A stretch of DNA of 64,000 nt. Source: Gemmobacter caeruleus (GTDB lineage: Bacteria; Pseudomonadota; Alphaproteobacteria; Rhodobacterales; Rhodobacteraceae). The notes beneath the pieces are model-generated. The model searched no databases, was not told where the DNA came from, and saw nothing but the letters and a program-made list of their open reading frames with translations. Of the stretch, positions 17,061 to 24,714 are shown one piece after another. Position numbers and translations under genes: made by a program. The stretch lies in contig NZ_VKKX01000033.1 of assembly GCF_008271655.1 (NCBI RefSeq), forward strand, positions 434,001 to 498,000, written 5' to 3'. How positions within the stretch are numbered: position 1 is the stretch's first letter; each line of letters starts with the position of its first letter.

Positions 17061-17779
17061 GCGGCGTCTCCGAAATAGGCTTCTGACATGAGGTCGGTCG
17101 CGGCAAAGGTCGCGGCATCGCCATCGGCGACGATGCGCCCGCCGCGCATCAGGATCATCCGCCCGCCCACCCGCGCGGCGCGGGTCGAGGATTGCTCCAC
17201 GATCACCAAGGTCAGCCCGCGCAGGGCTTGCAGCGCGCAAAGCCGGTCATAGACCTCGTCCACGATGCGCGGCGCAAGGCCGAGCGAGGGTTCATCGACC
17301 AGCATGACCTTGGGGTTGGTCATCAGCGCGCGGGCGATGGCCAGCATCTGCTGCTGGCCGCCCGACAGCGCGCCCGCCGGCGCATTGGCCCGGTCGCGCA
17401 GGATGGGAAAGGCGGTGAAGGCGGTTTCCAGATCGTCGGCGATGGCGGCGCGGTCGCGGCGCATGCCAGTGCCGACCAGCAGGTTTTCCCGCACGCTCAG
17501 CGCGCCAAAGATGCGCCGGCCTTCGGGCACCATCGACAACCCGCGCCGGGCGATGCGTTCGGGGCCAAGGCCGGTCAGGATATCGCCGTCCATCTCGATC
17601 CGGCCATGGTCGGCGCGCACCGCGCCCGAGATCGCCCCGAGCAGCGAGGATTTTCCGGCGCCGTTCGGGCCTGATATGAACAATCGTTCGCCTTCGGCCA
17701 CAGTAAAGGAAAGATCGGCGATGGCGGTCAGTTTGCCGTAGCGCACGGCAAGGTCGTGGATGCCCAGTTTCGCCATCAT
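17057..17779 (-). CDS. Branched-chain amino acid-type ABC transporter ATP-binding protein (LivF-like)
   Basis: 240 residues. Walker A is SGPNGAGKSSLLG, the signature ALSGGQQQMLAIARAL, Walker B VMLVDEPSLGLAP, and the H-loop position reads VIVEQSS, as in LivF proteins, where Glu-Gln replaces the His. Length and motif wording (RRIFGALSVRENLLVG) are those of LivF. It overlaps the LivG-like gene upstream and the LivH-like gene downstream by 4 bases each, indicating translational coupling within the operon. Confidence 0.93.
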   Translation of the reverse strand: MMAKLGIHDLAVRYGKLTAIADLSFTVAEGERLFISGPNGAGKSSLLGAISGAVRADHGRIEMDGDILTGLGPERIARRGLSMVPEGRRIFGALSVRENLLVGTGMRRDRAAIADDLETAFTAFPILRDRANAPAGALSGGQQQMLAIARALMTNPKVMLVDEPSLGLAPRIVDEVYDRLCALQALRGLTLVIVEQSSTRAARVGGRMILMRGGRIVADGDAATFAATDLMSEAYFGDAA

Positions 17780-18504
17780 GCGGCCTCCGCCTGGTCGGCG
17801 CCGAAATAGGCCTCGCGCACGGGGCGGGAGGCCAGGATGGCGGCGCGGTCGCCGGTTTCGATCACCCGCCCGCCATCCAGCACCACCACCTGCGCGCAGA
17901 CCGAAAGCACCAGACCGACATTGTGTTCGATCAGCAGACAGCCGATGCCCCTTTCCCCCGCAATGCGGCGGATCAGGGCGGCCAGATCGGCAGCCTCATG
18001 TTCCGACATGCCGGCGGCGGGTTCATCCAGCAGCAGAAAACGCGGCGCGCCCATCAGCGCGCGGGCAATCGCCACCCGGCGTTCATCGGTATAGGGCAGG
18101 CCGGCGGCGGGTCGGCTGGCAAGGGCGGCAATCCCCATCCAGTCCAGCAGATCCTGCGCGGCATGTTCGGCCTCGGCCCGGCGCTGGCCAAGGCCGACGC
18201 CGGTGCAGGCGAGGTTGTCCAGCACATCAAGGCCACCGAACAGCCGCCCGGCCTGAAAGGTGCGCGCGATGCCGGCGCGGCGCATCCGGTGGGCGGGCAG
18301 GGCCGAGATATCGGCCCCGTCCAGCAGCACGCGCCCGCTGCCGGGCCGTTGAAAGCCCGAGAGCGTGTTGACGCAGGTCGTCTTGCCGGCGCCGTTCGGT
18401 CCGATCAGCCCGGTGACCTGCCCGGGCGGGATGGCAAGGCTGACCTCGGTCAGCGCCCGGAAGCCGCCAAAGGCGACCCCAACCTGTTCCAGCGCCAGCA
18501 CCAT
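17776..18504 (-). CDS. Branched-chain amino acid-type ABC transporter ATP-binding protein (LivG-like)
   Basis: 242 residues. Walker A is GPNGAGKTTCVN, the LivG-typical RMRRAGIARTFQAGRLFGGLDVLDNL follows, then the signature LPYTDERRVAIARALMG, Walker B FLLLDEPAAGMSEHE and LLIEHNVGLVL with the switch His. In LivG proteins the signature motif is normally LPYGxQRRLEIARAL; here it is LPYTDERRVAIARAL, with the Gly replaced, a small divergence. It lies one base downstream of hyuA and overlaps the LivF-like gene. Confidence 0.92.
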   Translation of the reverse strand: MVLALEQVGVAFGGFRALTEVSLAIPPGQVTGLIGPNGAGKTTCVNTLSGFQRPGSGRVLLDGADISALPAHRMRRAGIARTFQAGRLFGGLDVLDNLACTGVGLGQRRAEAEHAAQDLLDWMGIAALASRPAAGLPYTDERRVAIARALMGAPRFLLLDEPAAGMSEHEAADLAALIRRIAGERGIGCLLIEHNVGLVLSVCAQVVVLDGGRVIETGDRAAILASRPVREAYFGADQAEAA

Positions 18505-18505
18505 C

Positions 18506-20626
18506 TCAGGCGACCTCGGTCGCGCGCTGCGGCTGCGTGGCGGCGGTCTCGGTGCCCAGCGTCAGGACATAGACGCCCGAGGCGTCCAGTTCCGCCAGCC
18601 AGCCCGGTTCGATCACGATGGTCGTCGTGACCTCCTGAATGACCGCCGGGCCGGTGATACGGTCGCCCGCGCCAAGCGCCGCGCCCTCATAGACCGGCGT
18701 GTCCTGCGCGATGCCATTGGCCGCAAAGATCATCTCGCGCGTGCCTTTCAGCGCCGAATGCGCGCCCTTGCCGGGGTCAATGGTCATGCGGCCGGGCTTG
18801 TCCACCGCGCCGGTGATCGCGCTTTCGACATTCACCACCTCGACCGCGCTGTTCGGCTCGGCATAGGTGTAAAGCTCCTCATGCCGGGCGTGGAAGGCGG
18901 CCTTCAGACGCTCCAGCGCGGCTTCGGTCACCTCGAAAGGGTCCACGTCCACGGTGCATTCATGCACCTGCCCGACATAGCGCATGTCGAGACTGCGGCG
19001 GATGCTGATCGTGTCATCGGTGAAGCCATCGGCCATCAGATCGGCACGGCCGCGTGCCTCCAGCCCGTTGAACAGGCCGTTCAGCTTTGCGGCGGATTCG
19101 GCGCCTTCCAGACGGGCGGCGGCGGGGGCCATGAAGTTGTATTTCACGTCCGAGATGATCTGGCCAAAGGCGCAAAGCCCCGAGGCCAGCTTGGAGATCA
19201 GCACCTTGCGGGTGCCCATCTCGCGCGCCAGCGCCGTGATATGGGCCGCCGTCGCGCCGCCCGCGCAGTTCAGCACGAAATCGCGCGGGTCATAGCCGCG
19301 TTCGACCGAGACGCGGCGGATGGCGTTCACCATGTTGTTGTTGACGATGGTGAACATGCCATAGGCGGCCTTTTCCACGCTGATGCCCAGCGGGTCGGCC
19401 AGATGGGTCTTGATCGCGGCGCGGGCCTTTTCGACGTTCAGCGGCAGGCGGCCGCCCACCAGACCATCGGGGTTCAGATAGCCCAGCACCAGATTGGCGT
19501 CGGTGGTGGTCGGCTTCTCGCCGCCCTGATCGTAACAGGCCGGGCCGGGTTCGGACCCCGCCGATTGCGGCCCCATCTGCATGAGGCCCATGCTGTCGAT
19601 CCAGCCGATCGAGCCGCCACCGGCGCCCAGCGTTTCGACCTGGATCATCGGAATGCCGATGCGATAGCGCAGGAAATCGACGTTCTTCGACACATTGGCC
19701 CGACCGTCGCGGGTCAGCGTGATGTCGAAAGAGGTGCCGCCCATATCGACGGTGATGATGTCCTTCATATCCCAAGGCTGGCCCAGCCAGAGCGCGGCCT
19801 GCGGCGCCGAGGCGGGACCGGAATTGATGGCGTAGACCGATTGGTCGGAGACCACGCGGCCAAGCGCCAGCCCGCCGTTCGACTGGAAGTAGCGCACCGG
19901 GTGACGGGCGCCGAGGCTGCGGAAATAGGCGTCCACCGCCTCGACATAGCGTTGCAGGATCGGGGCGAGATAGGCGTTCACGATGGCGGTGGAGGTGCGG
20001 GTATATTCGCGCACCTGCGGGTAAAGTTGGCTGCCCACGGTCAGCCGGACATCCGGCATCATCTCGCGCACGATTTCGGCGGCGCGGTTTTCATGTTCGG
20101 GGTGCAGCACCGACCAGACAAAGCTGATGGCGACGGATTCGACGCCTTCGCGGATGAAATGCCGGCAGGCCTCGCGCACGTCGTATTCGTTCAGGGGGGT
20201 GTGGACCTGACCGTTGGACAGCACCCGTTCCGCGACGCCCCGGCGCAGATAGCGCGGCACCAGCATGGTGGCGGGCGGATAGTCGGGGTCGTAGCGATAG
20301 CCGTCTTCCTTGTGGCCAAGGCGGATCTCGATGCTGTCCTCGTGGCCGCGGGTGGCGATCAGGCCGGTCTTGGCGCCGTTATGGGTGATCAGCGCGTTCA
20401 GCCCGACCGTGGTGCCGTTGATGCAGAGATCGGCGTTGGAGACGATAGTTTCGGGGGAAAGCCCGGTTTCCTCCTGGATCAGGGCGAGGCCGTTGCGGAT
20501 GGCGGCGGTCGGGTCGTTGGGGGTGGAGAGCGCCTTGAAGATGCGCACGCCGCCCTTGCGATCGGCCAGGATGAAATCGGTGAAGGTGCCGCCGGCGTCG
20601 ATGCCGAGACGATACTGGTTCTGCAT
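18506..20626 (-). CDS. hyuA: Hydantoinase/oxoprolinase family protein, HyuA-type subunit
   Basis: 706 residues of the ATP-dependent hydantoinase A/oxoprolinase N-terminal family. The actin-like ATPase phosphate loop GIDAGGTFTDFILADRKG is at the start; VDMGGTSFDITLTRDG and NCAGGATAAHITALAREMG give the second phosphate and adenosine loops; the C-terminal swivel domain follows. With HyuB this family hydrolyses cyclic amides (N-methylhydantoin, 5-oxoproline, lactams such as caprolactam and valerolactam) using ATP. Acetone carboxylase subunits are related, but no gamma subunit gene is nearby. It is followed directly by the LIV-type transporter genes, implying import of the substrate. The exact ring is not readable. 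Confidence 0.88.
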   Translation of the reverse strand: MQNQYRLGIDAGGTFTDFILADRKGGVRIFKALSTPNDPTAAIRNGLALIQEETGLSPETIVSNADLCINGTTVGLNALITHNGAKTGLIATRGHEDSIEIRLGHKEDGYRYDPDYPPATMLVPRYLRRGVAERVLSNGQVHTPLNEYDVREACRHFIREGVESVAISFVWSVLHPEHENRAAEIVREMMPDVRLTVGSQLYPQVREYTRTSTAIVNAYLAPILQRYVEAVDAYFRSLGARHPVRYFQSNGGLALGRVVSDQSVYAINSGPASAPQAALWLGQPWDMKDIITVDMGGTSFDITLTRDGRANVSKNVDFLRYRIGIPMIQVETLGAGGGSIGWIDSMGLMQMGPQSAGSEPGPACYDQGGEKPTTTDANLVLGYLNPDGLVGGRLPLNVEKARAAIKTHLADPLGISVEKAAYGMFTIVNNNMVNAIRRVSVERGYDPRDFVLNCAGGATAAHITALAREMGTRKVLISKLASGLCAFGQIISDVKYNFMAPAAARLEGAESAAKLNGLFNGLEARGRADLMADGFTDDTISIRRSLDMRYVGQVHECTVDVDPFEVTEAALERLKAAFHARHEELYTYAEPNSAVEVVNVESAITGAVDKPGRMTIDPGKGAHSALKGTREMIFAANGIAQDTPVYEGAALGAGDRITGPAVIQEVTTTIVIEPGWLAELDASGVYVLTLGTETAATQPQRATEVA

Positions 20627-20655
20627 GGGATGCGTCCTTTCGGGGTGTCCGAGGT

Positions 20656-20711
20656 CGCACGGGGGGGCTGCCTGCCCCCCCGGACCCCCCCGGGGATATT
20701 TTCGAACAGAT
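20656..20711. repeat. G/C-run hairpin element in the hyuB-hyuA gap
   Basis: The 92-base gap between hyuB and hyuA holds GGGGGGGC (20661-20668) and GCCCCCCC (20674-20681), a perfect 8-base stem with a 5-base loop, followed by a second C-run/GGGG block and an ATATTTTCGAACAGATGAA tail. From memory, elements of this wording (C-runs, then ATATTTTTGAACAGATGAA) recur between genes in Rhodobacterales genomes, so this may be a copy of a dispersed element. That cannot be tested within this window. Confidence 0.5.
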
Positions 20712-20718
20712 GAAGGGA

Positions 20719-22467
20719 TCAGGCGGCGCGGAGTTTTGCCGTGGCGGCGTGATCGACGCTGAGGCTGTCGCGGTCGGTGATGACGACGCCATAGTCGAGG
20801 CGGGCGCCCTCAAGGCTGACAAGGCCGTTGCGCACGTCTTCGACGACCTTCTGGATGTCGCGTTCGAACGGGTTGCCGTAACCGCCGCCGCCGGGGTTCT
20901 TGTTGGCGGCGCGTTCGCCGGGCTGGATCGTCTCGATCACGTTTTCGGTGATGATCCGGGTCTGGCCGTTGCGGGTCACCTCAAGCCGGCCGACCTTGGG
21001 CTGGATCAGCGCCGATTTCGCGCCGGCGGCACCCATGGCGGGGATGCGGCGGCCTTCGCCGAAGGTGACGAGGGTCATGGGCGCGTCCATCGGCTCCACC
21101 TCCCAGCAGGTGCCGGAGCCGCCGCGATTCTTGCCGGCGCCGCCCGAATCTTCCATCAGCCCGTAGCGGTGGATGATGATCGGGTAGCTGTGTTCCAGCA
21201 TCTCGATATCGCCCGAGGTCAGCGCGCCGAAGCAGCATTCCGGGCCGCAGGCATGCCAGCCATCCTGGGCCGCCGTGGCGCCGGCGCCCGAGATGATGGA
21301 GGCCAGCACCATGGTCACATATTCCTCGTCGTGCCGCTTGTCCCAGCCGGCGATGTTGCAGCCATTGGCATGGCCCCAAGAGGCCGAGACCTTGGCGGGG
21401 GCGGCCTGTTCAAAGGCCAGCCGCACGGCATCGGTCAGGGTTTCCATCGGCGTGGTGGTGCAGTTCATGTGTGGGGCGGGGGATTTCGCGTTGCACAGCG
21501 TGCCCTTCGGCCCCATGTCGGTGGTGACGCAGCGATAGAGCCCCTCGTTATAGGGCGGCGGCAGTTGCGCGAACATCATCAGCCCGAGATAGACGCCGGA
21601 ATGGCTGTTCCCCTCGTAGCTGTTGATGAAATAGGGCACCTGCGGCGGCGAGGCGATCTCGATATGGCAGGCATCGCCCTTGATGGTGACGGTGGCGGTG
21701 ATGTCGAAATCGCCGAAGCCGTGGCCGGCATCCTCAAGGATCGCGGTGCCGGTATAGGTGCCGTCGGGCACGCCCGCGATCAGCTTGCGCATATGCGCCT
21801 CGGCCATGTCGAGCAGTTCGGCGATGCAGTCCTGCACCACGTATTTTCCGTATTTCTTCATCAGGTTGATGAGGTTGCGCGCCCCCACCTGACAGGCGCC
21901 GATCAGCGCGTTGAAGTCGCCCTCCTGGTCGCGGCGGGCGCGCATGTTTGTGAGCAGCAGGTTCATCACGTCATGGCGCGGCTTGCCCTTGTCCCACAGT
22001 TTCACCGGCGGGATGCGCAGGCCCTCGGCGAAGATCTCGGTCGCATGGGGGTTGTAGCCCGCCGGCACCGGGCCGCCGATATCGGTCAGGTGACCCTTGC
22101 AGACGGTCCAGAACACCAGTTCGCCTTCGTAGAAGACCGGGTAATACATGCAGGTGTCGATGATATGCGAACCGCCATAGGCCGGGTCGTTGTGCAGGAT
22201 CAGGTCGCCCTCGTGGATCTCGCCCTGAAAGAACTTCGCCACCGATTTCATCGCGGGGATCAGCGATCCGAGGTGGATCGGGATGTCCTGGCCTTGCAGG
22301 ATCATCTCGGGCGTGTGGTTGAACAGCGCCGTCGAATAATCATGCGCGAGGTTGAAGACCGAACTGCGCGCCGTCTGTTCCAGCGTCAGTGTCATTTCGC
22401 GCTGCGTGGTTTCCAGCACGCCGCGCACCACGGAAAGCGTGATCGGGTCAATCTTGCGTCTTGTCAT
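20719..22467 (-). CDS. hyuB: Hydantoinase/oxoprolinase family protein, HyuB-type subunit
   Basis: 582 residues of the hydantoinase B/oxoprolinase family (also acetone carboxylase alpha). The start MTRRKIDPITLSVVRGVLETTQREMT is characteristic, as are ARSSVFNLAHDYSTALFNH, GDLILHNDPAYGGSHI with metal-ligand-type Asp and His, and the C-terminal NPGGGGYGNPFERD glycine-rich motif. It is the first gene of the operon and carries the hydrolytic metal site of the HyuA/HyuB complex. It is divergent from an AraC regulator gene across a 316-base spacer with a 22-base-period direct repeat. Family assignment is firm; whether it opens a hydantoin, lactam or other cyclic amide is open. Confidence 0.88.
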   Translation of the reverse strand: MTRRKIDPITLSVVRGVLETTQREMTLTLEQTARSSVFNLAHDYSTALFNHTPEMILQGQDIPIHLGSLIPAMKSVAKFFQGEIHEGDLILHNDPAYGGSHIIDTCMYYPVFYEGELVFWTVCKGHLTDIGGPVPAGYNPHATEIFAEGLRIPPVKLWDKGKPRHDVMNLLLTNMRARRDQEGDFNALIGACQVGARNLINLMKKYGKYVVQDCIAELLDMAEAHMRKLIAGVPDGTYTGTAILEDAGHGFGDFDITATVTIKGDACHIEIASPPQVPYFINSYEGNSHSGVYLGLMMFAQLPPPYNEGLYRCVTTDMGPKGTLCNAKSPAPHMNCTTTPMETLTDAVRLAFEQAAPAKVSASWGHANGCNIAGWDKRHDEEYVTMVLASIISGAGATAAQDGWHACGPECCFGALTSGDIEMLEHSYPIIIHRYGLMEDSGGAGKNRGGSGTCWEVEPMDAPMTLVTFGEGRRIPAMGAAGAKSALIQPKVGRLEVTRNGQTRIITENVIETIQPGERAANKNPGGGGYGNPFERDIQKVVEDVRNGLVSLEGARLDYGVVITDRDSLSVDHAATAKLRAA

Positions 22468-22783
22468 CCCTGTCGGTCCCTTGTTCTGCGAACGGATACC
22501 GGAGGACGGCCGCCCGGAACGGGGCGGGGGATTGGTGTCGGTTCCCTGTCGTCATCCGGGCTGTTTCGCGCCTCTTGATGGGAAAAGACTGACGGAATCG
22601 GCGCGCGCGATCTTGCAGCCGGGTGCCCGATCCCTTGCATTTCCGTGCAGGGCGGTGCGGGGATTTGTCGATCCGCGCACAAGGATTTGTCGCAGGGCGC
22701 GGCGCGGGCGGGCTGTCATGGAAATTTCTTGATCGGATGACGGGCCGGGGCTACCGATTCTGAATTCCCTGACGGAGAGCAGG
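22468..22783. promoter_or_regulatory. Divergent promoter region with a direct repeat GGATTTGTCG
   Basis: The 316-base spacer between hyuB and the AraC regulator gene. GGATTTGTCG occurs at 22661-22670 and again at 22683-22692 in the same orientation, 22 bases apart (two helical turns), which is the usual layout of AraC/XylS half-sites. No clear promoter hexamers stand out elsewhere in the gap, and no gene is seen in it. It is the likely control region of the hydantoinase/transporter operon. Confidence 0.55.
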
Positions 22784-23737
22784 ATGGAGGTCACGGCGCA
22801 TAGCACGGCCCAGACGGCCCCGGCGCAGCGGGCGGCGCATTGGGGCCGTGTGATCGCCGACACCTATTTTCCGCTGCATCTGACCTTCCGCGATGCCGGG
22901 AGCTTTTCCGGCATGCTGGAGCGGCGGATGATGGGGCCGGTGTCGCTGTCGCGGCTGGAGACCGAGCCGATGCAGTTCGAGCGGCGCCCTGACCATATCA
23001 GCCACACGCGCGAGGAAGAATATCTGATCACCGTGCCACGCCGCAGCCCGGTGGAGTTTCGCCAGTTGGGCCGTGAGGTGCGTTGCGACCCCGGCGGTTT
23101 CATTCTGGAGCGTGGGGATGAACCCTATCGCTTTTCCTATGGCGCGGCCAATGCGCTGAGCGTGCTGAAAGTGTCCAAGAAGGCGCTGTCGGAAAAGCTG
23201 CGCGACCCGGATCGGTTCTGCGCCCGGATCGTCGATGCGGGCAGTGGTCTGCCGGCGCTGTTCACCGGGATGATGGCGCAGCTTCATGCCTTGCCGGCCT
23301 GCGAGGGGCAGGCGGCGGCGGTGCTGGGGCGGCAGATCGTGGAGGTGCTGGCACTGGCGCTGGATGAACGGCTGGATGCCGATGACGCGGCGCGCAGCGC
23401 GGTGCGGGCCGGCCATCTGCGGCGGGCCGAGCAGATGATCCGGCGCAATCTGGCCAGCCCTGCGCTGTCGCCCGAGGCGGTGGCCGAGGCTTGCGGGATA
23501 TCGAAGCGCTATCTGCATGAATTGTTCAGCGACACCAACAAGACCGTGTCGCAATTCATCCGCGAAGAACGTCTGATCGCCGCGCGCGACATGATCGCGG
23601 GGGCGCGGGCGGCACCGCTGGCCGAGATCGCCTATCGCTTCGGCTTTTCCGATCAGGCGCAATTCTCGCGGCTTTTCAAGGCGATGTTCGGCATGACCCC
23701 CTCGGATTGGCGGCGCAATCCGCAGGGGCGCGGCTAG
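22784..23737 (+). CDS. AraC-family transcriptional regulator
   Basis: 317 residues. The N-terminal two-thirds is an AraC-binding-like sensor domain (segments such as DRFCARI and the beta-rich RRPDHISHTREEEYLITVPRR). The C-terminal 100 residues hold the paired helix-turn-helix: LSPEAVAEACGISKRYLHELF and LAEIAYRFGFSDQAQFSRLFK, ending FGMTPSDWRR. The start follows a GGAGAGCAGG ribosome site. It is divergent from hyuB and so probably activates the hydantoinase/LIV operon in response to its substrate. AraC regulators also sit beside lactamase operons such as oplBA of Pseudomonas putida, which fits a lactam-type inducer. Confidence 0.9.
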   Translation: MEVTAHSTAQTAPAQRAAHWGRVIADTYFPLHLTFRDAGSFSGMLERRMMGPVSLSRLETEPMQFERRPDHISHTREEEYLITVPRRSPVEFRQLGREVRCDPGGFILERGDEPYRFSYGAANALSVLKVSKKALSEKLRDPDRFCARIVDAGSGLPALFTGMMAQLHALPACEGQAAAVLGRQIVEVLALALDERLDADDAARSAVRAGHLRRAEQMIRRNLASPALSPEAVAEACGISKRYLHELFSDTNKTVSQFIREERLIAARDMIAGARAAPLAEIAYRFGFSDQAQFSRLFKAMFGMTPSDWRRNPQGRG

Positions 23738-23778
23738 GCGGTCTTGCCAATCGGCGCGGGGCGGGGCAAGGCTCTGGC

Positions 23779-24129
23779 ATGGGTGCGCGCAGCCGGATCA
23801 TCTTTCTTGCCCTAGTCGGGGTGATTGCCCTTGCGCTGGCGGGGGCGGGGCTGGGCCATCGCGCGCCAGACGCGACCGAGGCCGCGCGCGACACCTATCT
23901 CTTGCTGGGCGGGGCCGAAGCGGCGCTTTGCGGGGGTGGGGCTGCGGCGGCACATGGCGATGGCTGTCCGCTCTGTCATCTGGCGGGGGCGGCGCTGGTG
24001 CCGTCGCGCAGTTTGGCGGCGGTGCCGCTCTCGGCCGGGCGGCCATCTGATCTGGCCGTGTCATCGCTGGTCTGGGTGCGGGCGCATCGCGGCCTGCCGC
24101 AGCAAAGCCGCGCGCCGCCCCGGGCCTGA
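23779..24129 (+). CDS. Small membrane-anchored CPLCH protein (DUF2946-like)
   Basis: About 116 residues from MGARSRIIFLALVGVIALAL, a start that puts one hydrophobic helix at the N-terminus; an in-frame ATG further upstream overlaps the regulator gene's end. The rest is short and polar, with a CPLCH motif after GDG. Small secreted or membrane proteins with a CPxC or CPLC motif are often encoded beside copper proteins, and the next gene is a PCuAC copper chaperone. A metal or thiol role is inferred. The family match is by motif only and the protein could simply be uncharacterised. Confidence 0.6.
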   Translation: MGARSRIIFLALVGVIALALAGAGLGHRAPDATEAARDTYLLLGGAEAALCGGGAAAAHGDGCPLCHLAGAALVPSRSLAAVPLSAGRPSDLAVSSLVWVRAHRGLPQQSRAPPRA

Positions 24130-24221
24130 TCGCCCGCAATCCCCACCCATTGCCCCTGAACGGGGGCGCCGTTTCTGCCCGGCCCGATCCGCAAGACAGG
24201 CCGATGACAAGGATATCCGAC

Positions 24222-24710
24222 ATGAAATTTCTCATCCCGCTTCTGGGCGCTTTGCTGATCTCTGCCACCGGCGCGCTGGCGCATGGTGCCCGGGTCGGCA
24301 CGCTGGAAATCATCCACCCCGCCATTCCGCAGCCGGCCGCCACCGCGAAAACGGCGGCGGGCTATGTTGCGATCACCAATGACGGCCCGCAGGCCGACCG
24401 GCTGATCGGGGTCGAAACCGCCGCCGCGCAAATGGCGATGCTGCATGTGACACAGGCTGGGGCGGATGGCGTCGCTACCATGACGCATCTGGAGGGGATC
24501 GAGCTGCCCCCCGGCGAAACCGTGGTGCTGGAACCCGGCGGCATGCATGTCATGCTGATGGGCCTGACCGGCAGCCTGACCGAAGGCCAGATGGTGCCCG
24601 CGACCCTGATCTTTGAACAGGCCGGGCGGGTCGAGGTGGAGTTCATGGTCGATCCGCCTGCCAGTGCCGGCAAGCCCGCGCCCGATCATTCGGCGCATGG
24701 CGGCAACTGA
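24222..24710 (+). CDS. Periplasmic copper chaperone PCu(A)C
   Basis: 162 residues starting MKFLIPLLGALLISATGALA, a Sec signal peptide, with AAGGA-like ribosome bases 9 upstream (AAGGA); two earlier in-frame ATGs lack this. The mature protein shows the PCuAC pattern: TAAGYVAITNDG, the copper-site His and Met in AQMAMLHVTQ and MTHLEGIELPPGETVVLEPGGMHVML, matching the H(M)x10Mx21HxM layout closely. A short His-rich tail (DHSAHGG) follows. PCuAC delivers Cu(I) to the CuA centre of cytochrome oxidase, together with Sco proteins. Its stop is 4 bases from the convergent deaminase gene. Confidence 0.92.
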   Translation: MKFLIPLLGALLISATGALAHGARVGTLEIIHPAIPQPAATAKTAAGYVAITNDGPQADRLIGVETAAAQMAMLHVTQAGADGVATMTHLEGIELPPGETVVLEPGGMHVMLMGLTGSLTEGQMVPATLIFEQAGRVEVEFMVDPPASAGKPAPDHSAHGGN

Positions 24711-24714
24711 CGCC

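Noticed and set aside
18506-22467. Acetone carboxylase beta and alpha subunits
   Set aside because: No gamma subunit gene is present and the alpha-like subunit is shorter (582 residues) than acetone carboxylase alpha as I recall it.
18365-22578. Two long plus-strand frames opposite hyuA and hyuB
   Set aside because: Both follow the complementary frame of well-supported genes and show only low-complexity His/Gly/Asp-rich peptides.
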